Positions 31,960 through 40,318 of a DNA stretch of 64,000 nucleotides are shown piece by piece. The translations under genes and the position numbers were made by a program. Location of the stretch: contig NZ_JAGSOV010000011.1 in assembly GCF_023898865.1 (NCBI RefSeq), positions 124,001 through 188,000 of the forward strand, given 5' to 3'. Source of the stretch: Pseudonocardia humida. Its GTDB lineage: Bacteria; Actinomycetota; Actinomycetes; Mycobacteriales; Pseudonocardiaceae. How positions within the stretch are numbered: position 1 is the first letter of the stretch; each line of letters starts with the position of its first letter. Below the pieces are notes generated by a model, which ran no database searches, was not told the DNA's origin, and saw only the letters and a program-made list of their open reading frames with translations.

Positions 31960-32898
31960 TCAGCGGCGCACCCGCGCCGCCGCGTCGAGCACCTCCTCGA
32001 CCCCGACGGCCAGGAGCGCGGGGTCCGGGTCGTCGGCGAACGGGTCGCCGCGGCGCAGCTGCGGGGCGGTCAGCACCCGGTGCGGGCCCGGCGGCGGGCC
32101 CCACCGGCGCGGCTCGGCCGGCCCGAACAGCACCACCGACGGCGTGCCGAACGCCGCGGCCAGGTGCGCGATCCCGGTGTCGCCGCTGACCACCAGCGCG
32201 GCCCCGGCCACGACGTCGCACAGCTCGCGGATCGAGGTGCGCCCGGCCAGCACCCGCTCCGCGGGCAGGCCCGCGGCCCCGGCCACCCGCTGAGCGCTCT
32301 CCCGCTCCTCGGCGGAGCCGGTGACGACCACCGGCACCGGCCCCTCCAGCGCGGCGGCGACCGCGGCGAACCGCTCCGCGGGCCACCGCTTGGCCCCGAA
32401 CGCCGCCCCCGGGTGCACCACCACCGCCGGGGCCGCCCGCGCCTGCGGATCCAGCCGCAGGTCGAGGGGGTCGGCGGGGATGCCGTGGTGGGCGAGCATC
32501 GTGCACCACAGCTCCCGCTCGTGCGGGTGCCCGGCCGAGACCTGTGCGTGGGTCGGTCCGTCCCAGCCGGGCGGACCGCCGAAGCCGATCCGGGCGCGCG
32601 GGCGCAGGGCGTCGAGGGCGTGGTGGCTCTGCGGTCCGGCGCCGTGCAGGTTCACCGCCAGGTCCGGTGGGCCGTCCCACGTCGGACGCAGCTCGTGCGG
32701 GGCGGCCGTGGGCAGGACCTCGTCCACCGCCCCGGTCAGCTCGGCCAACCCGACCAGCGGCGCCGGTGTGGCCAGCACGATCCGGTGCTCGGGACGGGCC
32801 TTGCGCAGACCCCGCAGCGCGGGCACCGCGACCAGCAGGTCGCCCAGCCCGAGGGCGCGCAGCACCAGCGCCACCGGCGCCGCGTTCGACGTCGCCAC
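31960..32898 (-). CDS. Second glycosyltransferase family 9 (heptosyltransferase-like)
   Basis: A 312-residue GT9, convergent with the operon. N-terminus ALVLRALGLGDLLVAVPALRGL, DLAVNLHGAGPQSH, donor domain PAVVVHPGAAFGAKRWPAERFAAVA, VVVTGSAEERESAQRV and VVSGDTGIAHLAAAFGTPSVVLFGP. The SGDTGxxHLA motif is intact, unlike the first GT9 of the cluster. Two GT9 enzymes suggest at least two heptose or heptose-like transfers. GTG start at 32898, five bases after the stop of a possible 33-codon ORF. Confidence 0.87.
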   Translation of the reverse strand: MATSNAAPVALVLRALGLGDLLVAVPALRGLRKARPEHRIVLATPAPLVGLAELTGAVDEVLPTAAPHELRPTWDGPPDLAVNLHGAGPQSHHALDALRPRARIGFGGPPGWDGPTHAQVSAGHPHERELWCTMLAHHGIPADPLDLRLDPQARAAPAVVVHPGAAFGAKRWPAERFAAVAAALEGPVPVVVTGSAEERESAQRVAGAAGLPAERVLAGRTSIRELCDVVAGAALVVSGDTGIAHLAAAFGTPSVVLFGPAEPRRWGPPPGPHRVLTAPQLRRGDPFADDPDPALLAVGVEEVLDAAARVRR

Positions 32899-32903
32899 GG
32901 CCG

Positions 32904-33005
32904 TCAGCTCGTCGGCACGCCGGAGGTCCGGCGGACCTCGGCCTCCAGCCCGCCGTCCACCACCGGGGCGTCGAATCGGGGCAGCGGCCGGCTGAAGAGC
33001 GTCAT
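32904..33005 (-). CDS. Possible 33-residue ORF in front of the second GT9 gene
   Basis: ATG 33005 to TGA 32904 encodes MTLFSRPLPRFDAPVVDGGL... with no known family. The stop is five bases before the GT9 start, which would fit translational coupling. GGGGAG lies almost directly against the ATG, too close for a normal ribosome-binding site. Reported as a candidate only. Confidence 0.28.
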   Translation of the reverse strand: MTLFSRPLPRFDAPVVDGGLEAEVRRTSGVPTS

Positions 33006-33052
33006 CTCCCCGGATGGCCGATCCGGGCCGCCGGGAAACATGCCCTCGCCGG

Positions 33053-33421
33053 TCAGGGGGCGGCGCCGGCGTCCTGCGCGGTCGGGAACCCGTGCCGCAG
33101 GGTTCCGGGCCAGATGAGCTCGGCGAGGCTGCGCTGCAGGGCGGCCAGCCCGGCGACCCGGAACACGATGCCGGCCTCGGCCGCGGCCTGGGCGGCCTCG
33201 ACGATCGAGCGCATCCCGGCGACGCTGACGAACCCGACGCCGCCCAGGTCGAGCACCAGTTGGCCGGGCCCGTCCCGCGGTCCGCGCGCGAGGGCCTCGG
33301 CGAGCGCGCCGGTGAACGCGGACGTGGTCAGGGTGTCGATGTCGCCGACGATCCGCAGCACGTCGACATCGCCGACCGGGCAGAGGGTGCAGTGGAACGA
33401 GTCACCGGGGAGCTGGGCCAT
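33053..33421 (-). CDS. STAS-domain anti-sigma factor antagonist
   Basis: A 122-residue STAS protein. DVLRIVGDIDTLTTSAFTGAL opens the fold, and LVLDLGGVGFVSVAGMRSIVEAA carries the conserved DxSGVxFxDSxGxxxL pattern, with Ser at the phosphorylatable site (SVAG). It should bind an RsbW-type anti-sigma kinase and release a sigma factor when unphosphorylated. A candidate partner, an RsbW-like protein, is 7 kb away at 40319. ATG 33421 follows AAGGGG. Confidence 0.85.
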   Translation of the reverse strand: MAQLPGDSFHCTLCPVGDVDVLRIVGDIDTLTTSAFTGALAEALARGPRDGPGQLVLDLGGVGFVSVAGMRSIVEAAQAAAEAGIVFRVAGLAALQRSLAELIWPGTLRHGFPTAQDAGAAP

Positions 33422-33532
33422 GGCGGGACCCCTTCGCGGGAGCGGGACGCGGTCTCCGCCGGGGTCAGGGGCGGTGCAGACCAAGCGTAAGCCGATTAGC
33501 CGAACTTCGCACCCTCCTCCAGGAGATTTGCC

Positions 33533-33577
33533 GCAACCGACCAGTTGCCATACGTTCATTCGCAACCCACTGGTTGC
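33533..33577. promoter_or_regulatory. Two tandem 16-bp palindromes, candidate dual operator
   Basis: GCAACCGACCAGTTGC (33533-33548) and GCAACCCACTGGTTGC (33562-33577) share GCAAC-N6-GTTGC and start 29 bp apart, close to three helical turns. They lie between the STAS gene and the divergent DinB-like gene, 110 bp before the latter. Spacing and sequence agreement fit cooperative binding of a dimeric repressor; no such regulator gene is adjacent. Confidence 0.55.
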
Positions 33578-33686
33578 ACCGACCGGGGAGTCGACATGGA
33601 CGACGGGGGTCCGCACCGAGGCGGCCCCTCGGCATACACGTCGGAGGCCCCGGCGTGCGCCTGCCCGACGAGCTGTGAGGACGACG

Positions 33687-34157
33687 ATGGACACCACCGC
33701 GCTCCGCGACGCCTACCGCACCCTCCTGGACGCGGCCACCACCGCGGCCGACGCCCCCGCCCCACCGGACGGCGGTTGGGACACCGACCGGATCCTGGCC
33801 CACGTCTCCCTCGTCGGCGCCGCGGCCCTCGCCACCGCCGCCGGCATCGCCTCCGGCGCGAACACCACCTACGACAACCGCCTCGCCCAGGACCCCTGGA
33901 CCCTCGACCACGTCATCGCACTCACCGGCGACCGCGCGGGCCTGCGCGACCGCATCCGACTCCAGGGCGAGGCGCTGTGCGCCTTCGGCGGACCGGCGTT
34001 GAGCGAGCGCGAGCTCGACACGCTCGTGCCCACCCGACTCCTGTCCGGCGGGAAGGTCCTCGTCGACCAGCCCTTGTCGCTGCGGGACATCCTCACCGGG
34101 CTCGCCGAGGTGGAGCTGCCTGGCCACACCGCCCAACTCCTGGCGCTGCTCCGGTAG
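33687..34157 (+). CDS. DinB-like conserved protein
   Basis: A 156-residue protein. It begins MDTTALRDAYRTLLDAA and contains GGWDTDRILAHVSLVGAAALATAAGIASGANTTYDN, DPWTLDHVIAL, LVDQPLSLRDILTGLAEVELPGHTAQLLALL. The WxxxxxLAHV opening and terminal H resemble DinB/maleylpyruvate-isomerase-like four-helix proteins, but the metal-binding His triad is not clearly complete. Actinobacterial homologues are uncharacterised. GAGG lies seven bases before the ATG. The twin palindromes upstream suggest repression. Confidence 0.65.
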   Translation: MDTTALRDAYRTLLDAATTAADAPAPPDGGWDTDRILAHVSLVGAAALATAAGIASGANTTYDNRLAQDPWTLDHVIALTGDRAGLRDRIRLQGEALCAFGGPALSERELDTLVPTRLLSGGKVLVDQPLSLRDILTGLAEVELPGHTAQLLALLR

Positions 34158-34189
34158 AGCGGGCGGTCGGGGATTCCGGCGGTACGACC

Positions 34190-34366
34190 CAGCCGGCCTG
34201 GGGCGAGGTGACGGTGGGCGGCACACCCGAGATGCTCACCCACACCAGCACCGACGAGGGCACCACCGCGGTGGGCCGCGGGAACGTCCGGTCCGCGAAC
34301 GCGACGGTCTTCCTGGTCGACGCCGTGCTGACGCCCGCGACGCCCACGGCCCCGACAGCGCCCTGA
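34190..34366 (+). pseudogene. Fasciclin (FAS1) domain remnant
   Basis: One frame ends GEVTVGGTP...RGNVRSANATVFLVDAVLTP then a Thr/Pro/Ala tail and TGA. The ANATVxLxDxVLxP ending is the conserved H2 box region of fasciclin domains such as MPT70-like secreted lipoproteins. Only about 50 codons remain, without the rest of the ~130-residue domain, a signal peptide or a start. Confidence 0.45.
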
Positions 34367-34711
34367 GCCCGCTCAGGCCGAGTCCATCCGCAGGATCACC
34401 AGCGTGCGATGCGCCCGGCTCACCCGCTCCAGCACTGTGATCAACCCGCACGTCGGCGTCGGCGCTGCGCACCTCAGCGGTGCCCGTCCACGGCCGGGCC
34501 GAGCCCGCGCGTCGCCGAGGACGCTTCCCTTGGCGTTCGTCGACTGACTCACTCTCGTTGAGCAGGGCGGGTTCGGTGCGCAGGTGGTTCCGTTGCGGTA
34601 ACAACGAATAGTGGGGTTGCGTTGGCGGCCGTCCCCGATCCGAGGTGCCGGTTGCGATTGTGAACGCTTCACCTGCGAGCGCGGCGACTATCCAGTGGGC
34701 CCGATTCCTCC
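34367..34711. other. Intergenic region, nothing recognised
   Basis: About 345 bp between the fasciclin remnant and the promoter of the DUF222 gene. Locally lower GC than the surroundings (for example around 34560-34620). No conserved frame, hairpin or repeat was seen. Confidence 0.5.
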
Positions 34712-34740
34712 TCGACTCCACACAAATGTTCGAGTAGAAT
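34712..34740 (+). promoter_or_regulatory. Promoter placing transcription start at the DUF222 gene's ATG
   Basis: TAGAAT (34735-34740) is a good -10 and TCGACT (34712-34717) a fair -35, 17 bp apart. The ATG at 34747 lies seven bases after the -10, so transcription would start at or next to it, giving a leaderless mRNA, common in actinobacteria. Confidence 0.5.
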
Positions 34741-34746
34741 CAAGGC

Positions 34747-36089
34747 ATGACCCCGACCGAACTCGCCGCCACGGCAGACCGCATTCGCGCGGTCGCCGCC
34801 GGACTGCGCGAGAACGGTTCCGATCAAGACGCGCTGAACGCACTCGCCGCTACCCGGGAATTGACCCAGGCCATATCGCAGGTGCAGGTCGAGGCCGTGG
34901 CCGTGTTGCAGCGCAGCGGCGCGTTCGCCGCCGCCGGACACCGGCGACCCGACTCCGCGGTGGCCTCGGTACTGACTGTCGATCGGGGGCGGGCGCGGGA
35001 AATCGTGCGGGCTGCCGAGCACGTCGCCGCCCGAGTGGATCTGCAGGGGCAGGTGCTGCCGCCGGTGCTGCCCGCGATGGCTGCGGCGTTCAGCAGCGGT
35101 GCGGCAAGCTTGCAGCACGTCGATCTGATCGCCCGACTCCTCGACTCGCCCGCGGCGCGGCGGATCCCGCCCTACGCCTGGGCGGGCATCGAAGAACAGA
35201 TCGCCGCCGTCGCCGACACCTGCACCCCGACGGAGTTGGCCAGGTTCGGAGCCGAACTGGTGCGGGCCTACGACCAGGACGGCGCCGAACCCGACGAGCG
35301 GGAACCCGTGCAGGTCAACGAGCTACGCCTGACCCCACTGCCCGGGGGCGGCGGGAAGATCAGCGGAGTGTTCACCGACCCCGTCCGCTACGCCATGATC
35401 GCCACCGTCATCGACGCCAAAGCCACCCCGAGCACCGCCCAAGACCCGCGCAGCGCCGCCGAACGCAACGCCGACGCCCTCACCGAGATCTGCGGGTTCG
35501 CCGCCACCCACGGCGACACCATCCTCCCCACCACCGCCGGGGAACGCCCCCGCGTGGCGATCACGATGGCCCTGACCGACCTGGAGAACCGCGCCCGCGC
35601 CGCCTGCCTCGACCTCGGTGGCACCCCCACCCCCGCCGCACTCCGGGCACTGTGCTGCGACGCCAAGGTCATCCCCATCGTCCTCGACGGCGACAGCCAA
35701 CCCCTCGACATCGGGCGAGAAGCCCGCACCATCCCGCTTGCGATCCGCCGCGCGATCGTCGCCCGCGACCACGGATGCGCCCACCCCGGCTGCGACCGCC
35801 CACCCAGCTGGTGCGAAATCCACCACATCAAAGAATGGGCCCGCGGCGGCCACACCAAACCGACAACCTCGTCATGCTGTGCTGGACGCACCACCAAGAG
35901 ATCCACTCCACGGAATGGCTCGTACGCATCGCCCGCGACGGACTACCTGAATTCATTCCGCCCGCGTGGCTCGACAAAGATCGCAAACCCCGGTGCCACC
36001 CCAGAACCGGACCACCCGGACGCCTCGACTCGACTCGACCAACACAGAACACCAACCCCGGCCGGAGTGTGTCCCGTGTTCCGCGCTGA
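34747..36089 (+). pseudogene. DUF222/HNH (13E12-repeat family) protein, frameshifted in the HNH domain
   Basis: Frame 1 encodes ~370 residues from MTPTELAATADRIRAV through the DUF222 domain (FAAAGHRRPDSAVASVL, VLPAMAAAFSSGAASLQHVDLI) to the HNH start GCAHPGCDRPPSWCEIHHIKEWARGGHT. At about 35857 one base appears lost: the expected DNLVMLCWTHHQEIHSTEWLV continues in another frame and ends RDGLPEFIPPAWLDKDRKPR and beyond, stop at 36089. All HNH residues are present if the frame is restored. It is therefore a recent mutation or a sequencing error. Such genes are repeated in many actinobacterial genomes (REP13E12 in M. tuberculosis). Base composition is a little lower in GC than neighbours. Confidence 0.8.
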
Positions 36090-36123
36090 CCCCGTGGGCA
36101 CCGGTGCCCATCCCGGTCCCGAA

Positions 36124-36263
36124 GCCCCTGCCGTCACGTCGGCACGCGCAGCGTGCACGGACACCGGTGCCCCCACCGCCCCCCGAAACCCAGCCATCCG
36201 GCCAACCCGGCGGGGGCGCCGGTGGCCGTGCCAACCTGAGCGGGTCGACGTGACGGCAGGGGC
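36124..36263. repeat. 140-bp element with long imperfect inverted repeat
   Basis: The outer 18 bp are perfect: GCCCCTGCCGTCACGTCG (36124-36141) and its reverse complement at 36246-36263. Inside, GCACGGACACCGGTGCCCCC pairs with a close counterpart (GCACGGCCACCGGCGCCCCC reversed) so each arm is roughly 55 nt at about 80% match, around a ~25-nt centre. It lies 35 bp after the broken DUF222 gene. It could be a terminator, but the length suggests a small non-autonomous mobile or repeat element. Confidence 0.65.
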
Positions 36264-36535
36264 GACCCCCTGCTCGATCGGAGGTCGCCCGCCGCGTAGG
36301 CGCCGCCGGAGGCAGGAACGGAGCCCGGCAGCGCAGGCCCCACCGCACAAAGCCCAGCACGCAGGCACCGCTGCAAAGCGACCGCCGGAGACCCCGGCAC
36401 CCCGCAAGAACCGCCCGGTAGGAGCACCCCGCCGCCACCGTTGCGGATGCACAGCATTCGACCTTCCCCCGGACCCGGCGACCAGGCAGGATCCGGGCGA
36501 ACCGCCCGTCCCGGGCGGGGTTACGGAGGCGCGCC
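36264..36535. other. Intergenic region before the BASS transporter
   Basis: No gene recognised. Near the end, AACCGCCCGTCCCGGGCGGGGTT (36499-36521, described as two short arms AACCGCCCG and CGGGCGGGGTT) can form a small hairpin just before the ribosome-binding site of the BASS gene. Confidence 0.45.
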
Positions 36536-37435
36536 GTGGACTCGGTCCTGACGAGCGTTGGGCTGCCGGTCGCCCTCGCGGTGATCATGTTCGGGCTCGG
36601 CCTGACGCTCACCACCGAGGACTTCCGCCGCACGGCCCGCCAGCCCCGCGCGGTCGGGGTCGCGCTGGCCGCGCAGGTGGTGCTGCTGCCGGCGATCTGC
36701 CTCGGGCTCGTCGTGGCGCTCGGGCTGGACCCGCTGCTCGCGGTGGGCATGATGCTGCTCGCCGCCTCCCCCGGCGGTACGACGGCCAACCTGTTCAGCC
36801 ACCTGTTCCGCGGCGACGTCGCGCTCAACATCACCCTGACCGCGATCAACTCCGTGCTGGCCGTGCTGACGCTGCCGCTGGTGGTGAACCTGGCGGTCGC
36901 CGTGCTCGAGCCGCCGGCCGCGGCCGGGGCGGTCGGTCTGGAGTTCGGCAAGACGCTGCAGGTGTTCGCGGTGGTGCTGGTGCCGGTCGCGATCGGCATG
37001 GTGGTCCGGCGCATGGCGCCCGGTTTCGCCGAGCGCGCGGAGGGGCCGGTGCGGGTGCTGTCGGCGGTGGTGCTGGTGGCGGTGATCGTCGGCGCGATCC
37101 TGGCCGAGCGCGAGTCGATCGGCGGCTACCTGGCCGACATCGGGCTCGTCGCGGCGCTGTTCTGCGTGTGCAGCCTGGCCGTGGGCTACCTGCTGCCCCG
37201 GCTGGTGCGGGTGGGGCGCCGGCAGGCGATCGCCTCGTCGTTCGAGGTGGGGATCCACAACAGCACCCTCGCGATCGCGGTGGCGTTGAGCGTGCTGGGC
37301 AACGAGCGGCTCGCGGTGCCGGCCGCGGTGTACGGCGTGATCATGTTCCCGATCGCGCTGGCCGCGGGCTTCCTGTTCGTCCGGACCGGCGCGGGCACCC
37401 CCGAGCCCGCCCCGCGCTCGGCGTCAGAGGCCTGA
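36536..37435 (+). CDS. Bile acid:sodium symporter (BASS) family transporter
   Basis: A 299-residue, roughly 9-10 helix membrane protein. PVALAVIMFGLGLTLTTEDFRR, the LLAASPGGTTANLFSHLFRGDVALNITLTAINSVL block (the GGxxSN-like crossover motif) and FEVGIHNSTLAIAVAL are diagnostic. Bacterial members use sodium to import organic anions such as pantoate or bile-acid-like compounds; the substrate is unknown. GTG 36536 is preceded by GGAGG. The 3' end overlaps the convergent LysR gene by 12 bp. Confidence 0.88.
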   Translation: MDSVLTSVGLPVALAVIMFGLGLTLTTEDFRRTARQPRAVGVALAAQVVLLPAICLGLVVALGLDPLLAVGMMLLAASPGGTTANLFSHLFRGDVALNITLTAINSVLAVLTLPLVVNLAVAVLEPPAAAGAVGLEFGKTLQVFAVVLVPVAIGMVVRRMAPGFAERAEGPVRVLSAVVLVAVIVGAILAERESIGGYLADIGLVAALFCVCSLAVGYLLPRLVRVGRRQAIASSFEVGIHNSTLAIAVALSVLGNERLAVPAAVYGVIMFPIALAAGFLFVRTGAGTPEPAPRSASEA

Positions 37436-38371
37436 GGGGCTGTCGCCGCCAGGGCGACGATCACGCGCTGCCGCGTCGGTGGCGACGGACCGACAGCAGG
37501 CGTCGGTCACCACGCGGACCGCCGGGCGGCGGTCGTCGGCGCGCCAGAGGACGGCCAGCTCGCACGCGGGCAGGTCGGGGACCGGGCGGCAGACGATGTC
37601 GTCGCGCCGGTAGATGGCGGCGTTGCCGGCCGCGAGCAGGACCACGCCGAGGCCGGAGGCGACGGCCTCGAACGCCTCGTCGGCGGTGGCGGCCTCGGCG
37701 CCGATCGCGGCGGGTGCCCGCCGCTGCTCGGCGGCCAACCAGAACTCGCGCATCGGGCCGGCCGAGGCGGGCAGCGCGACGAACGGCTCACCGGTCAGCT
37801 CGGCGAACGGGACCACGTCCCGACCGGCCAGCCGGTGCTCGACCGGCAGCGCCACCCAGCGCGCCTCGGTGGCCGCGACCCGGTGGGCGATGCCCGGACC
37901 CGGGACCGGCAGCCAGCCGACTGCCACGTCGACCGAGCCGTCCCGCAGCCCGACGCTCGGGTCGCCCCAGTCGACCTGGCGGAACCGCAGCCGCCAGCCG
38001 GGCATCCGCTCCGCCAGAGCGGCGGTGATGGCCGGGACCAGCCCGCGGCCGATCCGGGTGTGGAAGCCGACGGTGATCGTCCGACGGGTGGTTCCGGCGA
38101 CCGCGCGCACCTCGGCGCCCGCTCGCTCCCACTCGACCACGATGCCCCGCGCGCGGGGCAGCAGCGCCGTCCCGGCGGCGGTGAGCGCGATGCTGCGGTG
38201 CCCGCGGGTGAACAGCTCCGCGCCGAGCCGGGTCTCCAGCGCCCGCACCTGCTTGGACAGCGCGGGTTGGGAGACGTGCATCCGCGCGGCGGCCCGGGTG
38301 AAGCTCAGCTCCTCGGCCACCGCGAGGAAGTACCGCAGGTCGCGCACGTGCGGATCCCCCGGACCTGGCAT
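37424..38371 (-). CDS. LysR-type transcriptional regulator
   Basis: A 315-residue LTTR. The winged helix is DLRYFLAVAEELSFTRAAARMHVSQPALSKQVRALETRLGAELF (residues 10-55), and the effector domain starts TITVGFHTRIGRGLVP. It is divergent from the quinone-oxidoreductase/LLM pair at 38432, 60 bp away, which it probably controls. The effector is unknown. Tail-overlaps the BASS gene. Confidence 0.9.
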   Translation of the reverse strand: MPGPGDPHVRDLRYFLAVAEELSFTRAAARMHVSQPALSKQVRALETRLGAELFTRGHRSIALTAAGTALLPRARGIVVEWERAGAEVRAVAGTTRRTITVGFHTRIGRGLVPAITAALAERMPGWRLRFRQVDWGDPSVGLRDGSVDVAVGWLPVPGPGIAHRVAATEARWVALPVEHRLAGRDVVPFAELTGEPFVALPASAGPMREFWLAAEQRRAPAAIGAEAATADEAFEAVASGLGVVLLAAGNAAIYRRDDIVCRPVPDLPACELAVLWRADDRRPAVRVVTDACCRSVATDAAARDRRPGGDSPSGL

Positions 38372-38431
38372 TCCGCCAGGTTATCCGAACGGGTCTTCGA
38401 CAGGCCCTGAGCAGCGGCGCAGCCTGGACGC

Positions 38432-39370
38432 ATGCTCGCTCTGGTCCACGACCCCACCGCGCCGGCCGCGCTGCGCCGCACCGAACTCCCCGACCCGGTG
38501 CCCGCCCCCGGCGAGGCCCTCCTCGCCGTCTCCGCGGCGTCCCTGAACTTCCTCGACGTGGCCTACGCCGACGCGATGTACGCCGTCGGGGCCGTGCCGG
38601 GGGTCGACGCCGCCGGCACGGTGGTCACCGCGGCCGCCGACGGCTCCGGTCCCCCGGCAGGCACCCGGGTCAGCTCGTTCTCCATGGGCGGCGCGCTGGC
38701 CACGCTGCGCGCGGTGGCGACCGACGACCTCGCCGTCGTCCCGGACGGCGTGGAGGACGCCGTCGCCGCGGCCCTGCCCGCCGCCGGGGTGACGGCGCTG
38801 CGCGCCGTGCGCAGGCTGGGGTCGGTGCTCGGCCGCCGGGTGCTGGTGACCGGGGCGGCCGGTGGGGTGGGGCGCTACGCGGTGCAGCTCGCCGCCGCGG
38901 CGGGCGCCCACGTCGTGGCCCAGGTCGGCGCGCCCGCCCGCGCGGCCGGTCTGCGCGAGCTGGGCGCCGCCGACGTGATCGTCTCCGCGGTGCCCGCCGA
39001 CCTGGCCCCCGTGCACGGCGTCATCGACAACGTCGGCGGGCCGGTGCTGGCCGCCGCGGTGGCGGTGCTCGCCGAGGACGGCGTCGCGCTCGCCGTCGGG
39101 CAGGCGTCCGGCCTGCCCACGACGATCGACTTCGAGGCCGAGCGGCGCCGGGGCGGGCGGCGGGCGGTCGAGGTCTTCACCGTCGACACCGGCCACCGCG
39201 GCTTCGGCGCCGACATCGAGGACCTGCTCGCGCTCGTCGCGGCGCACCGCCTCGATCCGCAGATCGGCTGGCGGGGGTCGTGGGAGCGGACCGCGGAGGC
39301 CGCCGAGGCCCTGCGCGGGCGCCGGGTGCCGGGCAAGGCCGTGGTCGAGATCAGCCGGGCGGGGGGCTGA
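38432..39370 (+). CDS. MDR-superfamily NADPH:quinone oxidoreductase-like protein
   Basis: A 312-residue zinc-free medium-chain dehydrogenase. GroES-like N-terminal domain (ELPDPVPAPGEALLAVSAASLNFLDVAYA), then VTGAAGGVGRYAVQLAAAAGAHVVAQ with the AxxGxxG dinucleotide motif, and a C-terminal ALRGRRVPGKAVVEI. No catalytic zinc ligands (the Cys/His of alcohol dehydrogenases) are seen, so quinone or enone reduction is likely. Divergent from a LysR regulator and followed after one base by the LLM gene, so it forms an operon with it. Confidence 0.85.
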   Translation: MLALVHDPTAPAALRRTELPDPVPAPGEALLAVSAASLNFLDVAYADAMYAVGAVPGVDAAGTVVTAAADGSGPPAGTRVSSFSMGGALATLRAVATDDLAVVPDGVEDAVAAALPAAGVTALRAVRRLGSVLGRRVLVTGAAGGVGRYAVQLAAAAGAHVVAQVGAPARAAGLRELGAADVIVSAVPADLAPVHGVIDNVGGPVLAAAVAVLAEDGVALAVGQASGLPTTIDFEAERRRGGRRAVEVFTVDTGHRGFGADIEDLLALVAAHRLDPQIGWRGSWERTAEAAEALRGRRVPGKAVVEISRAGG

Positions 39371-39371
39371 G

Positions 39372-40214
39372 GTGGAGCTCGGGGTGCAGGGCCTCAACTC
39401 GATCACCCGGTTCGACGCGACCTCCCGGCTGGCCCGGCTGGCCGAGGACCTGGGCTACGGCTCGTGGTGGGCGCACGACCACGTCGTGCTCCCCACCGGC
39501 GAGGGGGCGCAGCTCGACGCGCGGACCCCGATCGTCGACCCGCTCGTGCACCTCGCGCACGTCGCGGCGGTCACCTCGCGGATCGCGCTGGGCACCGCGG
39601 TGATCATCCTCCCGCAGCGCAACCCGCTCGTGCTGGCGAAGCAGGCCGCGAGCCTGGACGCGCTCAGCGGCGGCCGGTTCGTGCTCGGGGTGGGTGCCGG
39701 GTGGCTCGCCGCGGAGATGACCGCGGTCGGCGCGACCTTCACCGACCGCGGGTCGCGCACCGACGAGTACCTCGACGCCATGGCCTCCCTGTGGGACGCC
39801 CCTGCCCCCGAGTTCCACGGCCGCCACGTCGACTTCGCCGGTGTCGACGCGCACCCGCGCCCGACCGGGCTGCGGGTGGTCGTCGGCGGGCGCAGCGCCG
39901 GGGCCTACCGCCGGGCGGTGAGCCGCGGCCACGGCTTCTACGGCAACGGGACCCCGGACGACATCGCCGGCGACCTCGCCGGGCTGCGGCGCGCGGCCGG
40001 GGAGGTGGAGCGCCCCGGGCGGCTGGGGGAGCTGGAGATCACCGCGATGCCCCTCGAGCCGGTCGACGCCGGCGCGGTCGACCGCTACCGGCAGCTGGGC
40101 GTGCACCGGCTGGTGCTGCGGCCGCAGGCCTTCGACGACCCCGACGGGCTGGCCCGGTACCTGGAGCGCAACGCCACCCTCGCGGATGCGACGCCCGCGG
40201 GTCGAGTGCGGTAG
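39372..40214 (+). CDS. LLM-class F420-dependent oxidoreductase
   Basis: A 280-residue luciferase-like monooxygenase fold protein of the TIGR03619 type. MELGVQGLNSITRFDA, YGSWWAHDHVVLPTG, TSRIALGTAVIILPQRNPLVLAKQAASLDALSGGRFVLGVGAGW are the conserved strands and helix that hold F420 or FMN. It starts GTG one base after the oxidoreductase stop, so both should be made together under the LysR regulator. In actinobacteria most of this group use F420. Substrate unknown. Confidence 0.87.
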   Translation: MELGVQGLNSITRFDATSRLARLAEDLGYGSWWAHDHVVLPTGEGAQLDARTPIVDPLVHLAHVAAVTSRIALGTAVIILPQRNPLVLAKQAASLDALSGGRFVLGVGAGWLAAEMTAVGATFTDRGSRTDEYLDAMASLWDAPAPEFHGRHVDFAGVDAHPRPTGLRVVVGGRSAGAYRRAVSRGHGFYGNGTPDDIAGDLAGLRRAAGEVERPGRLGELEITAMPLEPVDAGAVDRYRQLGVHRLVLRPQAFDDPDGLARYLERNATLADATPAGRVR

Positions 40215-40318
40215 CCCGTCGCCCGGGACGGCACCGCACGGGTGGTGTGACGCGGGTCTCGCTTGATCGGCTCGGGCTCCGGGTAGACCGGCGAAATGGC
40301 GTGCCCGGAGCAGTCTGC

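Noticed and set aside
33596-34366. A gene starting ATG 33596 with a good ribosome-binding site
   Set aside because: After about 30 codons it becomes an out-of-frame shadow of the DinB-like gene; only its last ~50 codons resemble anything (fasciclin), and these are better explained as a separate remnant.
34747-38028. One continuous ~1090-residue protein from the DUF222 start
   Set aside because: Only the first ~370 residues are DUF222/HNH; the rest is the frameshifted tail, intergenic DNA and shadow of the BASS and LysR genes.
40255-40286. SigB-type promoter (GGGTAG) before the RsbW-like gene
   Set aside because: GGGTAG at 40281 resembles a general-stress -10, but no GTTT-like -35 lies at a suitable distance.
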